The translations under genes and the position numbers were made by a program. Below the pieces are notes generated by a model, which had not been told where the DNA came from, did no database searches, and worked only from the letters and a program-made list of their open reading frames with translations. 64,000 bases of DNA. Source: an uncultured Pelagibacteraceae bacterium. GTDB lineage: Bacteria > Pseudomonadota > Alphaproteobacteria > Pelagibacterales > Pelagibacteraceae. This document shows, in pieces, positions 1 through 7,588 of this stretch. Each line of letters begins with the position of its first letter. Positions within the stretch are counted from its first letter, which is position 1. The stretch is taken from assembly GCA_902527215.1 (NCBI GenBank), contig CABZOF010000001.1, forward strand, positions 124,001 through 188,000. The letters are read 5' to 3'.

Positions 1-151
1 CTTGATAAAAGTTGAAGAAGACCAATTTATAGAGGAATTTCTACCTCAAGTTGTTTGTAGTAACTCTAATTGTGAGGTTGTTGATAAACAAGGAAATGCT
101 AAAGGCTATATTTCTAATAAAGAATTGCAAGAATCACTTTCAAACTCATAA
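1..151 (+). CDS. C-terminal end of a CBS-domain protein, probably ProV-type betaine ABC transporter ATPase (partial)
   Basis: Reading from base 2 gives an open frame of 49 residues ending at TAA 149-151; the gene begins before the window. The visible piece contains 'EVVDKQGNAKGYISNKEL', the usual end of a CBS domain (hydrophobic strand, D-x-x-G turn, G-x-I-S, helix). ProV/OpuAA ATPases of glycine-betaine uptake systems end in just such a tandem CBS unit, and the neighbouring carnitine-to-betaine genes fit that role. Other CBS proteins (IMP dehydrogenase-like, CorC) cannot be excluded from so short a tail. The next gene starts 15 bp downstream on the same strand. Confidence 0.5.
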   Translation, partial: LIKVEEDQFIEEFLPQVVCSNSNCEVVDKQGNAKGYISNKELQESLSNS

Positions 152-166
152 TTAGATTAAGTAGTT

Positions 167-1018
167 ATGAAAAAAAATTTAAGCAACATCGTTAATTTAG
201 TTAAATACCCAATTCATGATTTACAATCACCAAAGATCAAGAAAATAATTGAACAATGTAAAACTGAATTAGATAGCGATAGTTGTTCGGTAATTCCTAA
301 TTTTATTTTACCAAATTCTTTAAATGTAATGAAAAAAGAATTAGAGCAACAGCTTAATGAAGTTTATATGTCTAAAGAAAGTATCAACGCATATCTTTAT
401 GCAAAAGATGATCCTACTCTTCCTAAAGATCACCCAAAAAGAATATTTATGGATAGATTTAATGGATATTTAAATTCTGACTGTTTTGAAAAAAATTCGG
501 AGATGAAATTTCTTTATGAAACTGAGGAATTATTAAAATTTGTATCTGCATGCTTAGGGATTGCACCTATATATAGATGGGCTGATCCTTTAGCCTGTCA
601 TGCATATAACGTTATGGAACCAGATGGAATATTACCTTGGCATTTTGATAGTTGTGAATTTACTTTAAGTCTGATGATACAAAAACCAGAAGAAGGGGGA
701 ATATTTGAATATTGTCCTAACATAAGAGAACCAGGTAACGAAAAATTTGACGATGTTAAAAAAGTACTAGATGGAGATCGAACAAGAGTAAAACGACTTG
801 AACTTAAACCAGGTGATTTACAAATATTTAAAGGTAGATTTACTATGCATAGAGTAACTAAAGTTATAGGAAAAACATCGCGATTTATGTGTATACCTGC
901 GTACGTATTGGATCCATGGAGAGTAAACACACCTGAACACTCAAAAGCAATTTACGGAAAAGTATTGCCCATACATTTAGAAAGAAATAAAGTTAGATCC
1001 GATGGATTAACAGATTAA
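167..1018 (+). CDS. BesD/HalD-like Fe(II)/2-oxoglutarate oxygenase (hydroxylase-type metal triad)
   Basis: A 283-residue soluble protein resembling the BesD/HalD family of 2-oxoglutarate-dependent enzymes that act on free amino acids. The metal site reads H159-F-D161 ('PWHFDSCEFT') with a distal H228 ('FTMHRVTK') and a following arginine in 'GKTSRFMCIP' for 2-oxoglutarate. Chlorinating members carry glycine in place of the aspartate, so the intact HxD triad argues for hydroxylation, not halogenation; that step is inference from family chemistry. Its stop overlaps the start of the SDR gene by one base (TAATG), so the two are probably co-translated. The substrate is unknown; a free amino acid or small amine would fit. 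Confidence 0.7.
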   Translation: MKKNLSNIVNLVKYPIHDLQSPKIKKIIEQCKTELDSDSCSVIPNFILPNSLNVMKKELEQQLNEVYMSKESINAYLYAKDDPTLPKDHPKRIFMDRFNGYLNSDCFEKNSEMKFLYETEELLKFVSACLGIAPIYRWADPLACHAYNVMEPDGILPWHFDSCEFTLSLMIQKPEEGGIFEYCPNIREPGNEKFDDVKKVLDGDRTRVKRLELKPGDLQIFKGRFTMHRVTKVIGKTSRFMCIPAYVLDPWRVNTPEHSKAIYGKVLPIHLERNKVRSDGLTD

Positions 1019-1803
1019 TGTCATACAATTTCAAAAATAAAAAAATTATTATCTCAGCTGGAGCATCAGGAATTGGGTGGGCAACAGCAAAGGAGTGTCT
1101 TGAAAAAGGTGCGAAGGTATTCGTTTGTGATGTCGATAAAAAATCTATAAATAAATTAAAAAAAAATCCTTTGAATAATAAAAGGTTGTTTTCTTTTCAT
1201 TGCGATGCCTCAAATGAAAATGATGTAATAAATTTTTTTAAAGAAATTAAAAAAAAAACACAAAAAATTGATGCACTAATTAATAATGTTGGAGTTGCAG
1301 GCCCAACAGGAACTATGGATAAACTTCAAACAAAAGATTGGGAACAAACTTTAAAGATAAATGTAATTAGTCATTTTATTTTTTCAAAATTAGCAATCCC
1401 AATGTTGAAAAAGAATAAAGGTGGATCAGTAGTCAATCTGTCTTCTACAGCAGGTATATTTGGGTTTCCATTAAGATCTCCTTACTCAGCCAGTAAATGG
1501 GCGGTAGTTGGAATGACTAAAACTTTAGCAATGGAATTAGGCAAGTTTAAAATTAGAGTAAATGCTATTTGTCCAGGAACTGTAAAAGGAGATAGAATGG
1601 GAAGAGTTATTAGAGATAAAGCTAAATTTTTGAAAATTTCAAAAAAAGCTGTGGAGAGTGAATTCGTTTCTATGACTTCTCTTAATACTTGGGTTTACGA
1701 AAAAGATATTGGTAAAATGTGTTGTTATTTAATATCCGATGAGTCTTCTAGAATTTCTGGTCAAGTAGTTGGCGTTGATGGTAACACTTTAAGAATGCAT
1801 TAA
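1018..1803 (+). CDS. SDR family NAD(P)-dependent oxidoreductase
   Basis: A classical short-chain dehydrogenase/reductase of 261 residues. It has the nucleotide-binding glycine motif GASGIG at residues 15-20, the NNVG motif at 89-92, catalytic S142/S143, Y156 and K160 in 'YSASK', and the 'NAICPG' segment after it. The acidic residue D38 at the end of beta-2 ('VCDVD') suggests preference for NAD over NADP. It is translationally coupled to the upstream BesD-like oxygenase, so it may oxidise the hydroxylated product of that enzyme (inference). It converges with the alpha/beta hydrolase gene with only 4 bp between the two stops and no hairpin terminator. Confidence 0.85.
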   Translation: MSYNFKNKKIIISAGASGIGWATAKECLEKGAKVFVCDVDKKSINKLKKNPLNNKRLFSFHCDASNENDVINFFKEIKKKTQKIDALINNVGVAGPTGTMDKLQTKDWEQTLKINVISHFIFSKLAIPMLKKNKGGSVVNLSSTAGIFGFPLRSPYSASKWAVVGMTKTLAMELGKFKIRVNAICPGTVKGDRMGRVIRDKAKFLKISKKAVESEFVSMTSLNTWVYEKDIGKMCCYLISDESSRISGQVVGVDGNTLRMH

Positions 1804-1807
1804 AGCT

Positions 1808-2578
1808 TTAGATATTTTCAATGAATTCTATTAAGTTATTTGCAATTTGCTCAGGAGCCTCTATCAAAAAAGAGTGTTTTACCTCTGGTATGATAACTAA
1901 TTTAGAATCTTTCACCTCATTTGACATTTTTTTGTTATGAGAAGGAGTGCATCCACTATCATTTTCTCCCGTCATAAATAGACAGGGTTTCTTTATATCT
2001 TTTAACCAAGAAATCATCTCAGTTTCCGCATAAATTTTAAAAACATTTATAAATACATCTTTATCTGTATCTATTACTTGTTTTAATCTCCTAGATACAA
2101 GATCTGGATTTTTTTCAATAAAATTATCTGTAAACCATCGGTTAGTGAGATTTTTTAATGTTTGTTCAACGCCCTTATCTTTTAGATCTGAAATGACACT
2201 CCACACTTTTTGTTTATCTTCATCAGATCTTCCTGCAACTGTTGATAATAAGCCAACTGACAAAACTCTTTCTGGAAACTTTTTAGCATAAGCAGGGGCA
2301 ATCATGCCCCCTAAGGAATGTCCAATAAAATGGGCTTTTTGGATGTTTGTTTTTTCTCTTACTCTTTCAAGATCTAATACAAGATCATCTAAATTAAAAT
2401 CTTTATTGTCTACAGGTGATTTTCCATGACCTCTTAAGTCATATGTCACAACTGTGAACATACTTTTAAGTTTTGGAGTAATAAATCTCCATGCATCTTC
2501 TGCGCCTCCAACTCCATGAGTTAAAAATATTGCAGGTCCTGATCCTGTGACTGAGAAATTACAATCTATGATGCTCAT
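1808..2578 (-). CDS. alpha/beta hydrolase (enol-lactonase-like)
   Basis: A 256-residue alpha/beta-fold hydrolase. The oxyanion motif HGVGG lies at 21-25, the nucleophile elbow is GHSLGG with S88, the acid is probably D207 ('TGENDSGC') and the histidine H235 ('VKHSFL'). The overall pattern resembles 3-oxoadipate enol-lactonases and related small esterases, but the substrate cannot be read from the sequence. The start lies 6 bp downstream of the stop of the luciferase-like monooxygenase, and the unit continues upstream with carnitine dehydrogenase and the BKACE enzyme, so it is probably the last gene of a four-gene operon. A related hydrolase sits in the second catabolic cassette near 15.5 kb. 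Confidence 0.8.
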   Translation of the reverse strand: MSIIDCNFSVTGSGPAIFLTHGVGGAEDAWRFITPKLKSMFTVVTYDLRGHGKSPVDNKDFNLDDLVLDLERVREKTNIQKAHFIGHSLGGMIAPAYAKKFPERVLSVGLLSTVAGRSDEDKQKVWSVISDLKDKGVEQTLKNLTNRWFTDNFIEKNPDLVSRRLKQVIDTDKDVFINVFKIYAETEMISWLKDIKKPCLFMTGENDSGCTPSHNKKMSNEVKDSKLVIIPEVKHSFLIEAPEQIANNLIEFIENI

Positions 2579-2584
2579 AGATAT

Positions 2585-3619
2585 TTAAGCTACTTGTATA
2601 TTAGATTTTTTGAAATATGGGATTACATTTTCACCAATTCTATGCATCGACTCTATTAAATCTTTTTGTGATTGTCCAAAACTTGAACTAAGAATTACCT
2701 CATCAACTCCTGCTTCAGCATAAACGCTAAGTTTATCGATCATTTCGTTTAAAGGGCAAATTAAAAGATTTTCTTTTAATTCTTCTAAAGTTTGTTTTCT
2801 TGGCAAAGCTTCTATATTTCCCTCTTTTACTTTTCCTGGTCCTGTAAACATATTATCAAATCTTTTATAATATTCGTAAGCAAGTTTTGTTTTCTCTCTA
2901 GCTTCATTTTCATCTTTTGCTAGATAAGCCATTCTTTGCATGGAAAGTTTGAGTAATTTACCTTTTTCACCTAGTTGAATGCAGCCTTCTTTAAATGCAT
3001 TAACTCTACTTAACAAAAGATCTTTTGTACCTGATAATACCGTTGATTGAACGTGAAATCCTCTTGAAGCTGCATCTTTTATACTTTCTAAATTCATTGC
3101 GGCAACCATCATTGGTATTGGATTGCTTATAGGTCGAGGCATTATAGTTAATGGTTCGAAGTCATAGTATTTGCCTTTATACGAAACTTCTTTATTTTTT
3201 AACAACAATTGTAGAACCTCTAAAGACTCTACAAATTTTTCTTTTGATTGTTCTATTGGTGTGCCTAGTCTTTTCATTTCCCACGGAAATGCTCCTCTTC
3301 CTACACCTAAGATTAATCTACCATCAGTTAATATATCAGTAGTAGCTACTTCACCAGCGTATGTTCTCATATCGTGAAGAGGCAAAACAACTATCCCTGT
3401 TGTTATTTTAATATCTTTTGTAATTGATGCAATTTTTACAGCCATTTGTAAAGGTGATGGCATCATAAGTAAATTAATTAAATGATGTTCAGGAATTGAT
3501 ACCGTTGCATAACCAAGTTTTTCAGCAGTTACACATTCTTCAATCATATTTTTAAAATGCTGCCTTGAGCTAATACTTGTATCTGGCATATAACTTGTTA
3601 AAAAATGATTAAAATCCAT
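2585..3619 (-). CDS. LLM class (luciferase-like) flavin-dependent oxidoreductase
   Basis: 344 residues of the bacterial-luciferase-like monooxygenase family: N-terminal 'MDFNHFLTSYMP', 'YATVSIPEHHLI' (the family's catalytic-pocket histidine region), and 'DGRLILGVGRGAFPWEMKRLG', the conserved G-x-G-R-G region. Such proteins use reduced FMN supplied by a separate reductase to oxygenate an organic substrate; no flavin reductase is recognisable nearby. The neighbours are an alpha/beta hydrolase 6 bp downstream and carnitine dehydrogenase 36 bp upstream, all on the minus strand. A C-N-cleaving or Baeyer-Villiger-type role is possible, but the sequence does not identify the substrate. Confidence 0.8.
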   Translation of the reverse strand: MDFNHFLTSYMPDTSISSRQHFKNMIEECVTAEKLGYATVSIPEHHLINLLMMPSPLQMAVKIASITKDIKITTGIVVLPLHDMRTYAGEVATTDILTDGRLILGVGRGAFPWEMKRLGTPIEQSKEKFVESLEVLQLLLKNKEVSYKGKYYDFEPLTIMPRPISNPIPMMVAAMNLESIKDAASRGFHVQSTVLSGTKDLLLSRVNAFKEGCIQLGEKGKLLKLSMQRMAYLAKDENEAREKTKLAYEYYKRFDNMFTGPGKVKEGNIEALPRKQTLEELKENLLICPLNEMIDKLSVYAEAGVDEVILSSSFGQSQKDLIESMHRIGENVIPYFKKSNIQVA

Positions 3620-3655
3620 ACAACTAAATTACCATTTTAAGTTTTCTTTAGATAT

Positions 3656-4600
3656 CTATTTTCTAATTTTATTTTCATATTTTTTTCTAAGGTTTTGTAA
3701 GTTGACTAAGTACTCATCTCTTATATTTGACAATTGATTGATTGACTTTCCTTTAGCTTGCTTTTTTGTACCAGAAATCAATCTTTCTGAGAGTTTTTTT
3801 GATAATTTTGGCGCTTTAAGCTTAGTCCATGGGAGTTTTAATGCTGGCCCAAATTGTTCAAGCATATGTTTCATTCCAGCTTTTCCTCCTGCCAAATGAA
3901 AAGTTAAAAATGTTCCCATTAATGAGTATCTTAAGCCTGGGCCGTCCTCAATAGCTCTATCTAAATCCTCTGTTGAGGCATAACCTTCATTTATAATATG
4001 AAGCGCTTCTCTCCATAAAGCTTCTTGCAGTCTATCAGATAGATATCCTGGTAGCTCCTTTTTAAGGGTAATTGGGTTCATTGAGATCGATTTATAAAAT
4101 TTATTTGCTGCTTTTAATGATTTAGAACTTGTTTTTTTTCCTGGAACTATTTCAACTAAAGGTAGTAAATAAACAGGATTGAATGGATGAGCAATGATAC
4201 CTCTTTTATTATTTTTACATTTTGAAAAAATCCTTGAGGGTAATAATCCTGATGAGCTTGACGATATCAAAACTTCAGATTTACAATTATTTGAAATTTG
4301 ACTTATTAATTGAGTTTTAAGTTTATAGTTTTCAGGAGCACATTCTTGGATTAGATCTGCATCTTTAACTGCACTCGCCAAAGAAGAAAAAAATTTTAAA
4401 TTATTTAAGTTAATTTTTTTTTTGTTAAATAGTTTTTTTACATAAGGTATAGCTCTTTTTATTTCTTGGATTAAGTTATTTCTTTGAATTAAATTTTTAT
4501 CATAGGCTAAAACTTTTATGTTGTGAACCAAGAGTCTTATTGTCCAACCTACTCCAATTACTCCTGTGCCAATTACTGCCACTTTTTTAATTTTGGACAT
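3656..4600 (-). CDS. cdhA: L-carnitine dehydrogenase-like 3-hydroxyacyl-CoA dehydrogenase family protein
   Basis: A 314-residue member of the 3-hydroxyacyl-CoA dehydrogenase / lambda-crystallin family. The N-terminal Rossmann fold has GTGVIG at residues 11-16; the catalytic dyad is H138 ('IIAHPFNP') and E150 ('LVEIVPG'); a helical C-terminal dimerisation domain follows. Length and single-domain architecture match carnitine 3-dehydrogenase (L-carnitine + NAD to 3-dehydrocarnitine). The main support is context: the BKACE gene abuts it with a one-base overlap at 4600, and pairing of these two families is the hallmark of the Pseudomonas-type cdhCAB carnitine route. An ordinary hydroxyacyl-CoA dehydrogenase is the alternative. 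Confidence 0.75.
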   Translation of the reverse strand: MSKIKKVAVIGTGVIGVGWTIRLLVHNIKVLAYDKNLIQRNNLIQEIKRAIPYVKKLFNKKKINLNNLKFFSSLASAVKDADLIQECAPENYKLKTQLISQISNNCKSEVLISSSSSGLLPSRIFSKCKNNKRGIIAHPFNPVYLLPLVEIVPGKKTSSKSLKAANKFYKSISMNPITLKKELPGYLSDRLQEALWREALHIINEGYASTEDLDRAIEDGPGLRYSLMGTFLTFHLAGGKAGMKHMLEQFGPALKLPWTKLKAPKLSKKLSERLISGTKKQAKGKSINQLSNIRDEYLVNLQNLRKKYENKIRK

Positions 4601-5487
4601 TACTTGTGTTTTACAAGCTTTAATTTTTTCCTTGTTTCTTCTGCAGTCATTATCGATGCTCCAAGATCAGTTACAATTCTAATCGCTTTTTCAACTAACT
4701 GAGCATTAGTTGCAAGTTTACCTTTTGATATATATAAATTATCTTCTAAACCAACTCTTGGGTTTCCACCCATAACAACTGTTTGTGCTACAAAAGGCAT
4801 TTCATTTTTTGATATAGCAAAACCTGACCACACTCCTTGTTCTGGCATTATATCTTTCATTGCTTGCATTGCTAACGGAGTAGCTGGAGCTCCCCAAGGA
4901 ATACCTAAACACATTTGAAACATTGGAGGATCATCTAACAAACCTTCTTTATATAATTGAGAGCCAAACCACATATTTCCTAAATCAAATGCCTCTATCT
5001 CTGGTTTAACTTTAATTTCCTGTAATTTTTTTGCAGCTTTTCTTAAGTCATTAGGGGTATTGACTGTAATGACTGACCCGTCACCAAAATTTAATGTTCC
5101 AGCATCTAATGTACAAATTTCTGGCAAGAATTGTTCTGCATTAGCTATTCTCTCCATTACATTCGCCATATCAGTCATTGGACCAAATTCTAAAGGATTT
5201 TTGCCTTGGCCTATATCTAAATCTCCACCCATTCCAGTTGTTAAATTTAAAATTACATCTGTTTCACTTGATCTAATTCTATCTACTACTTCTTTATATA
5301 ATTCTAGTCTTCTACTTGGTGTTCCATCCTCTTCTCTAACATGAATATGGGCAATTGCTGCTCCAGCTTTTGCTGCCTCTATTGCTGATTTAGCTATTTG
5401 TTCTGGAGTTTTTGGTAAGTCAGGGTGTTTGCTTGCAGTATCGCCTGACCCTGTTACAGCACATGATACAAAAACGTTGTTGTTCAT
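4600..5487 (-). CDS. cdhC: BKACE family beta-keto acid cleavage enzyme, probably dehydrocarnitine:acetyl-CoA transferase
   Basis: A 295-residue DUF849/BKACE protein (the family of 3-keto-5-aminohexanoate cleavage enzyme). The TIM-barrel starts with 'NVFVSCAVTGSGDT', the divalent-metal ligands H47 and H49 are in 'IAHIHVRE', and 'NLTTGMGGD' follows at 81-89. BKACE enzymes condense a beta-keto acid with acetyl-CoA and release acetoacetate plus a new CoA ester; with 3-dehydrocarnitine the products are betainyl-CoA and acetoacetate. Assignment to carnitine rests on the coupled carnitine-dehydrogenase-like gene and a betainyl-CoA thioesterase-like gene 1.6 kb away on the other strand. Other BKACE substrates remain possible. 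Confidence 0.78.
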   Translation of the reverse strand: MNNNVFVSCAVTGSGDTASKHPDLPKTPEQIAKSAIEAAKAGAAIAHIHVREEDGTPSRRLELYKEVVDRIRSSETDVILNLTTGMGGDLDIGQGKNPLEFGPMTDMANVMERIANAEQFLPEICTLDAGTLNFGDGSVITVNTPNDLRKAAKKLQEIKVKPEIEAFDLGNMWFGSQLYKEGLLDDPPMFQMCLGIPWGAPATPLAMQAMKDIMPEQGVWSGFAISKNEMPFVAQTVVMGGNPRVGLEDNLYISKGKLATNAQLVEKAIRIVTDLGASIMTAEETRKKLKLVKHK

Positions 5488-5516
5488 AAATTATTTTTCA
5501 ACTATATTTTAAAATC
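5488..5516. promoter_or_regulatory. 29-bp divergent spacer between cdhC and the aldolase operon
   Basis: Only 29 bp separate the start codons of two oppositely transcribed catabolic units. On the + strand a TTGTTC / 17 bp / TATATT pair can be drawn, with the -35 box inside the first codons of cdhC and the -10 box 8 nt before the aldolase ATG. If real, the promoters overlap the coding ends and the transcripts have almost no leader. In sequence this AT-rich such boxes are cheap, so only the compact divergent layout is firm. Confidence 0.4.
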
Positions 5517-6248
5517 ATGCAAATGGAAATATCAGAATTACAGAAGGATTTAGCTGCAACTTTTAGATGGACGGCTAGACTTAATATGCATGAGGGAGTT
5601 GCAAACCATTTTAGTGCATGCATACCTGGTACATCTGATTTTTACTGCAATAAAGCAGGTATTCATTTTAGTAGAATGAAGGCTAGTGATTTGATCTTAG
5701 TTACTAAAGAAAATAAAGATGAGTTAAAGAATAAGCCAGATGTTATTGATCCGACAGCTTTGTATATACATGGTGCAATTCATGAAAAAGCTCCACACGC
5801 AAGGTGTATTTTTCATGTGCATTCTAAATATGCAACTGCTCTTTCTACGCTAAAAGACCCAGTCTTGAAACCAATCGATCAAAATACGATGATGTTTTAT
5901 AATAGAGTATCTACATACAATGAATTTGGAGGTTTAGGACTTGAGGACGAATCCATTAAAATGGCGAATTCTCTTGGAAACAAACAGCACATGTTACTCG
6001 CAAATCATGGAATTTTAACAACAGGAGAAACTGTGGCTGAAGGTTTTAATTCCCTTTATTATTTTGAAAGAGCGGCACAAACATATCTTACAGCTCTTTC
6101 AACGAACCAAGAACTTAATGTGGTCAGCCATGAAGTTGCAGAGAAAACAGCAGAAGAACATGCAAACTTTCCAACTGATTTTGCAAATCTATTCCTATCT
6201 CAAATAAGATTAATTTTAGATAAAGAAGAACCTGATTACAAAAATTAA
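5517..6248 (+). CDS. class II aldolase/adducin family protein
   Basis: 243 residues of the class II aldolase/adducin fold (fuculose-1-phosphate aldolase, ribulose-phosphate epimerase and adducin heads). The zinc ligands appear as H100 and H102 ('FHVHSKYA') plus H164 ('LLANHGIL'); 'LNMHEGVANHFSA' at 22-34 is the usual N-terminal signature. Adducin-like members in proteobacterial catabolic clusters act on various hydroxy-acids, so the substrate is open. A second ATG two codons in (5523) is an equally plausible start; neither has a clear Shine-Dalgarno sequence. The stop codon abuts the ATG of the CitE-like lyase (6249), so the two are co-transcribed. Confidence 0.8.
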   Translation: MQMEISELQKDLAATFRWTARLNMHEGVANHFSACIPGTSDFYCNKAGIHFSRMKASDLILVTKENKDELKNKPDVIDPTALYIHGAIHEKAPHARCIFHVHSKYATALSTLKDPVLKPIDQNTMMFYNRVSTYNEFGGLGLEDESIKMANSLGNKQHMLLANHGILTTGETVAEGFNSLYYFERAAQTYLTALSTNQELNVVSHEVAEKTAEEHANFPTDFANLFLSQIRLILDKEEPDYKN

Positions 6249-7109
6249 ATGGACTTGAACAAATTAAAAGTAAGACGAAGTTTTATTTTTACACCTGGAC
6301 TTCATCCAGAAATGTTTCCTAAAGCAATTGCATCAGGTGCAGACATGGTTTGTATTGAATTAGAGGATGGGATAGCAATCAATGATAAAGCAGAAGCTAG
6401 AAAAAATACTATAGAGGCTCTAAAGACTCTCGAAGTAAAAAATGATGTAGAGTTAGTTGTCAGATTTAATAATCAAAGAACAAAGTTTGGTCTTTTAGAT
6501 TTAGAAGCTTTCATATCTAGCAAAATAAATCTAAAGGCTATCATGTTACCAAAGGTTAAAACTCCAGATGAAATAACGTTTATAGATGATCTTTTAACAG
6601 ACTGTAATTTAGATACGGATCTTCATGTAATAATGGAAACAAATGAGGCTTTAGAAAATATTTATAATATTGCTCATGCCAGTAAAAGAATAGTTGCTTT
6701 ATATTTTGGTGGAGTTGATATGGCAGCTGAGCTTAGAGTTGAAAATAAATGGGAAAATCTTGTCCATGCGAGATCTAAATTAGTTCATGCAGGTGCAAGT
6801 GTTGGTGTAGATGTAATTGATGTACCTTATTTAGACTTAGAGAATATGGAAGGAATGAGGAAAGAGGCTGAACAAGTAAGAAACTTAGGCTTTACTGGAA
6901 AAGGTTCCATTCATCCAAAACAAATTAAAATTTTAAATGAGGTATTTACACCACCACAAGATGAAATTATCAAAGCTAAAAAAATTTTAGAAGAATTTAA
7001 TAATTCAAATACAGGTCTAGTAGTCATAGACGGTAAACTTATAGAAAAACCTGTCCTGCGAGAAATGAAAAGGAAAATATTGATAGCAGATAAAATAAAT
7101 AAAGTTTAA
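6249..7109 (+). CDS. HpcH/HpaI aldolase / CitE-like CoA-ester lyase family protein
   Basis: A 286-residue TIM-barrel protein of the citrate-lyase beta-subunit/HpcH family. Visible signatures are 'RRSFIFTPGLHPEMF' at the start, 'CIELEDGI' at 35-42, R72 for substrate carboxylate, the metal-binding E130 ('IMETNEA') and D157 ('GGVDMAAEL'), and the late 'GKGSIHPKQI' segment. This pattern is typical of malyl-CoA, beta-methylmalyl-CoA and citramalyl-CoA lyases, which cleave a hydroxyacyl-CoA into acetyl-CoA or a related thioester and a keto acid. It follows the class II aldolase without spacer and precedes the thioesterase by 8 bp. The exact substrate is not determined by sequence. Confidence 0.8.
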   Translation: MDLNKLKVRRSFIFTPGLHPEMFPKAIASGADMVCIELEDGIAINDKAEARKNTIEALKTLEVKNDVELVVRFNNQRTKFGLLDLEAFISSKINLKAIMLPKVKTPDEITFIDDLLTDCNLDTDLHVIMETNEALENIYNIAHASKRIVALYFGGVDMAAELRVENKWENLVHARSKLVHAGASVGVDVIDVPYLDLENMEGMRKEAEQVRNLGFTGKGSIHPKQIKILNEVFTPPQDEIIKAKKILEEFNNSNTGLVVIDGKLIEKPVLREMKRKILIADKINKV

Positions 7110-7117
7110 ATTAAATT

Positions 7118-7585
7118 ATGTCATTTCATCTTGCCACTAGAAAAGTTATTAAGGAATGGACAGACTACAATGAACATATGAATATGGCATACTATGTTCT
7201 AATTTTTGATCAAGCATGGGAAACAATGCTAAATAAGTTTCATATGGGTGGTTCAAATGCACAAATTAATAAAAGAAGTACTATGGTTGTAGATACGAGA
7301 ACTACCTATGACAATGAAGTGAAAGAAAATGATGAAGTAGATGTTTATTGCACCTTCTTTGATCATGATAAAAAAAGATTACATTTAAAATGCGAAATGT
7401 ATGAAAAGAAGTCAAAAAAGCTTGCTGCAACTATTGAAAGCCTGTCGCTTTATATTGATCTGGATAAAAGAAAGGTCACAGAATTTGAACAAGATAAAAT
7501 CCAAATAATGGATGACTTTATAAATAAAAATAAGGTTTCTTTTAACTCAGAAAATTTAGTGTTTTCTGGTAAGCTAAAAAAATAA
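7118..7585 (+). CDS. cdhB: hotdog-fold thioesterase, probable betainyl-CoA thioesterase
   Basis: A 155-residue hotdog thioesterase with 'WTDYNEHMNMAYY' at residues 14-26; the 4-hydroxybenzoyl-CoA-thioesterase-type D-x-N-x-H-M-N motif includes catalytic D16. This motif and length agree with the stand-alone betainyl-CoA thioesterase of the carnitine pathway, which releases glycine betaine from the BKACE product. In rhizobia the equivalent domain is fused to carnitine dehydrogenase; here the two are separate and on opposite strands. Its operon neighbours are a CitE-like lyase and a TauD-type oxygenase. A general acyl-CoA thioesterase cannot be excluded without the pathway context. Confidence 0.7.
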   Translation: MSFHLATRKVIKEWTDYNEHMNMAYYVLIFDQAWETMLNKFHMGGSNAQINKRSTMVVDTRTTYDNEVKENDEVDVYCTFFDHDKKRLHLKCEMYEKKSKKLAATIESLSLYIDLDKRKVTEFEQDKIQIMDDFINKNKVSFNSENLVFSGKLKK

Positions 7586-7588
7586 GTT

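Noticed and set aside
167..1018. Halogenase assignment for the BesD/HalD-like protein
   Set aside because: The iron site has aspartate (H159-F-D161) where chlorinating enzymes have glycine, so no halide site is expected.
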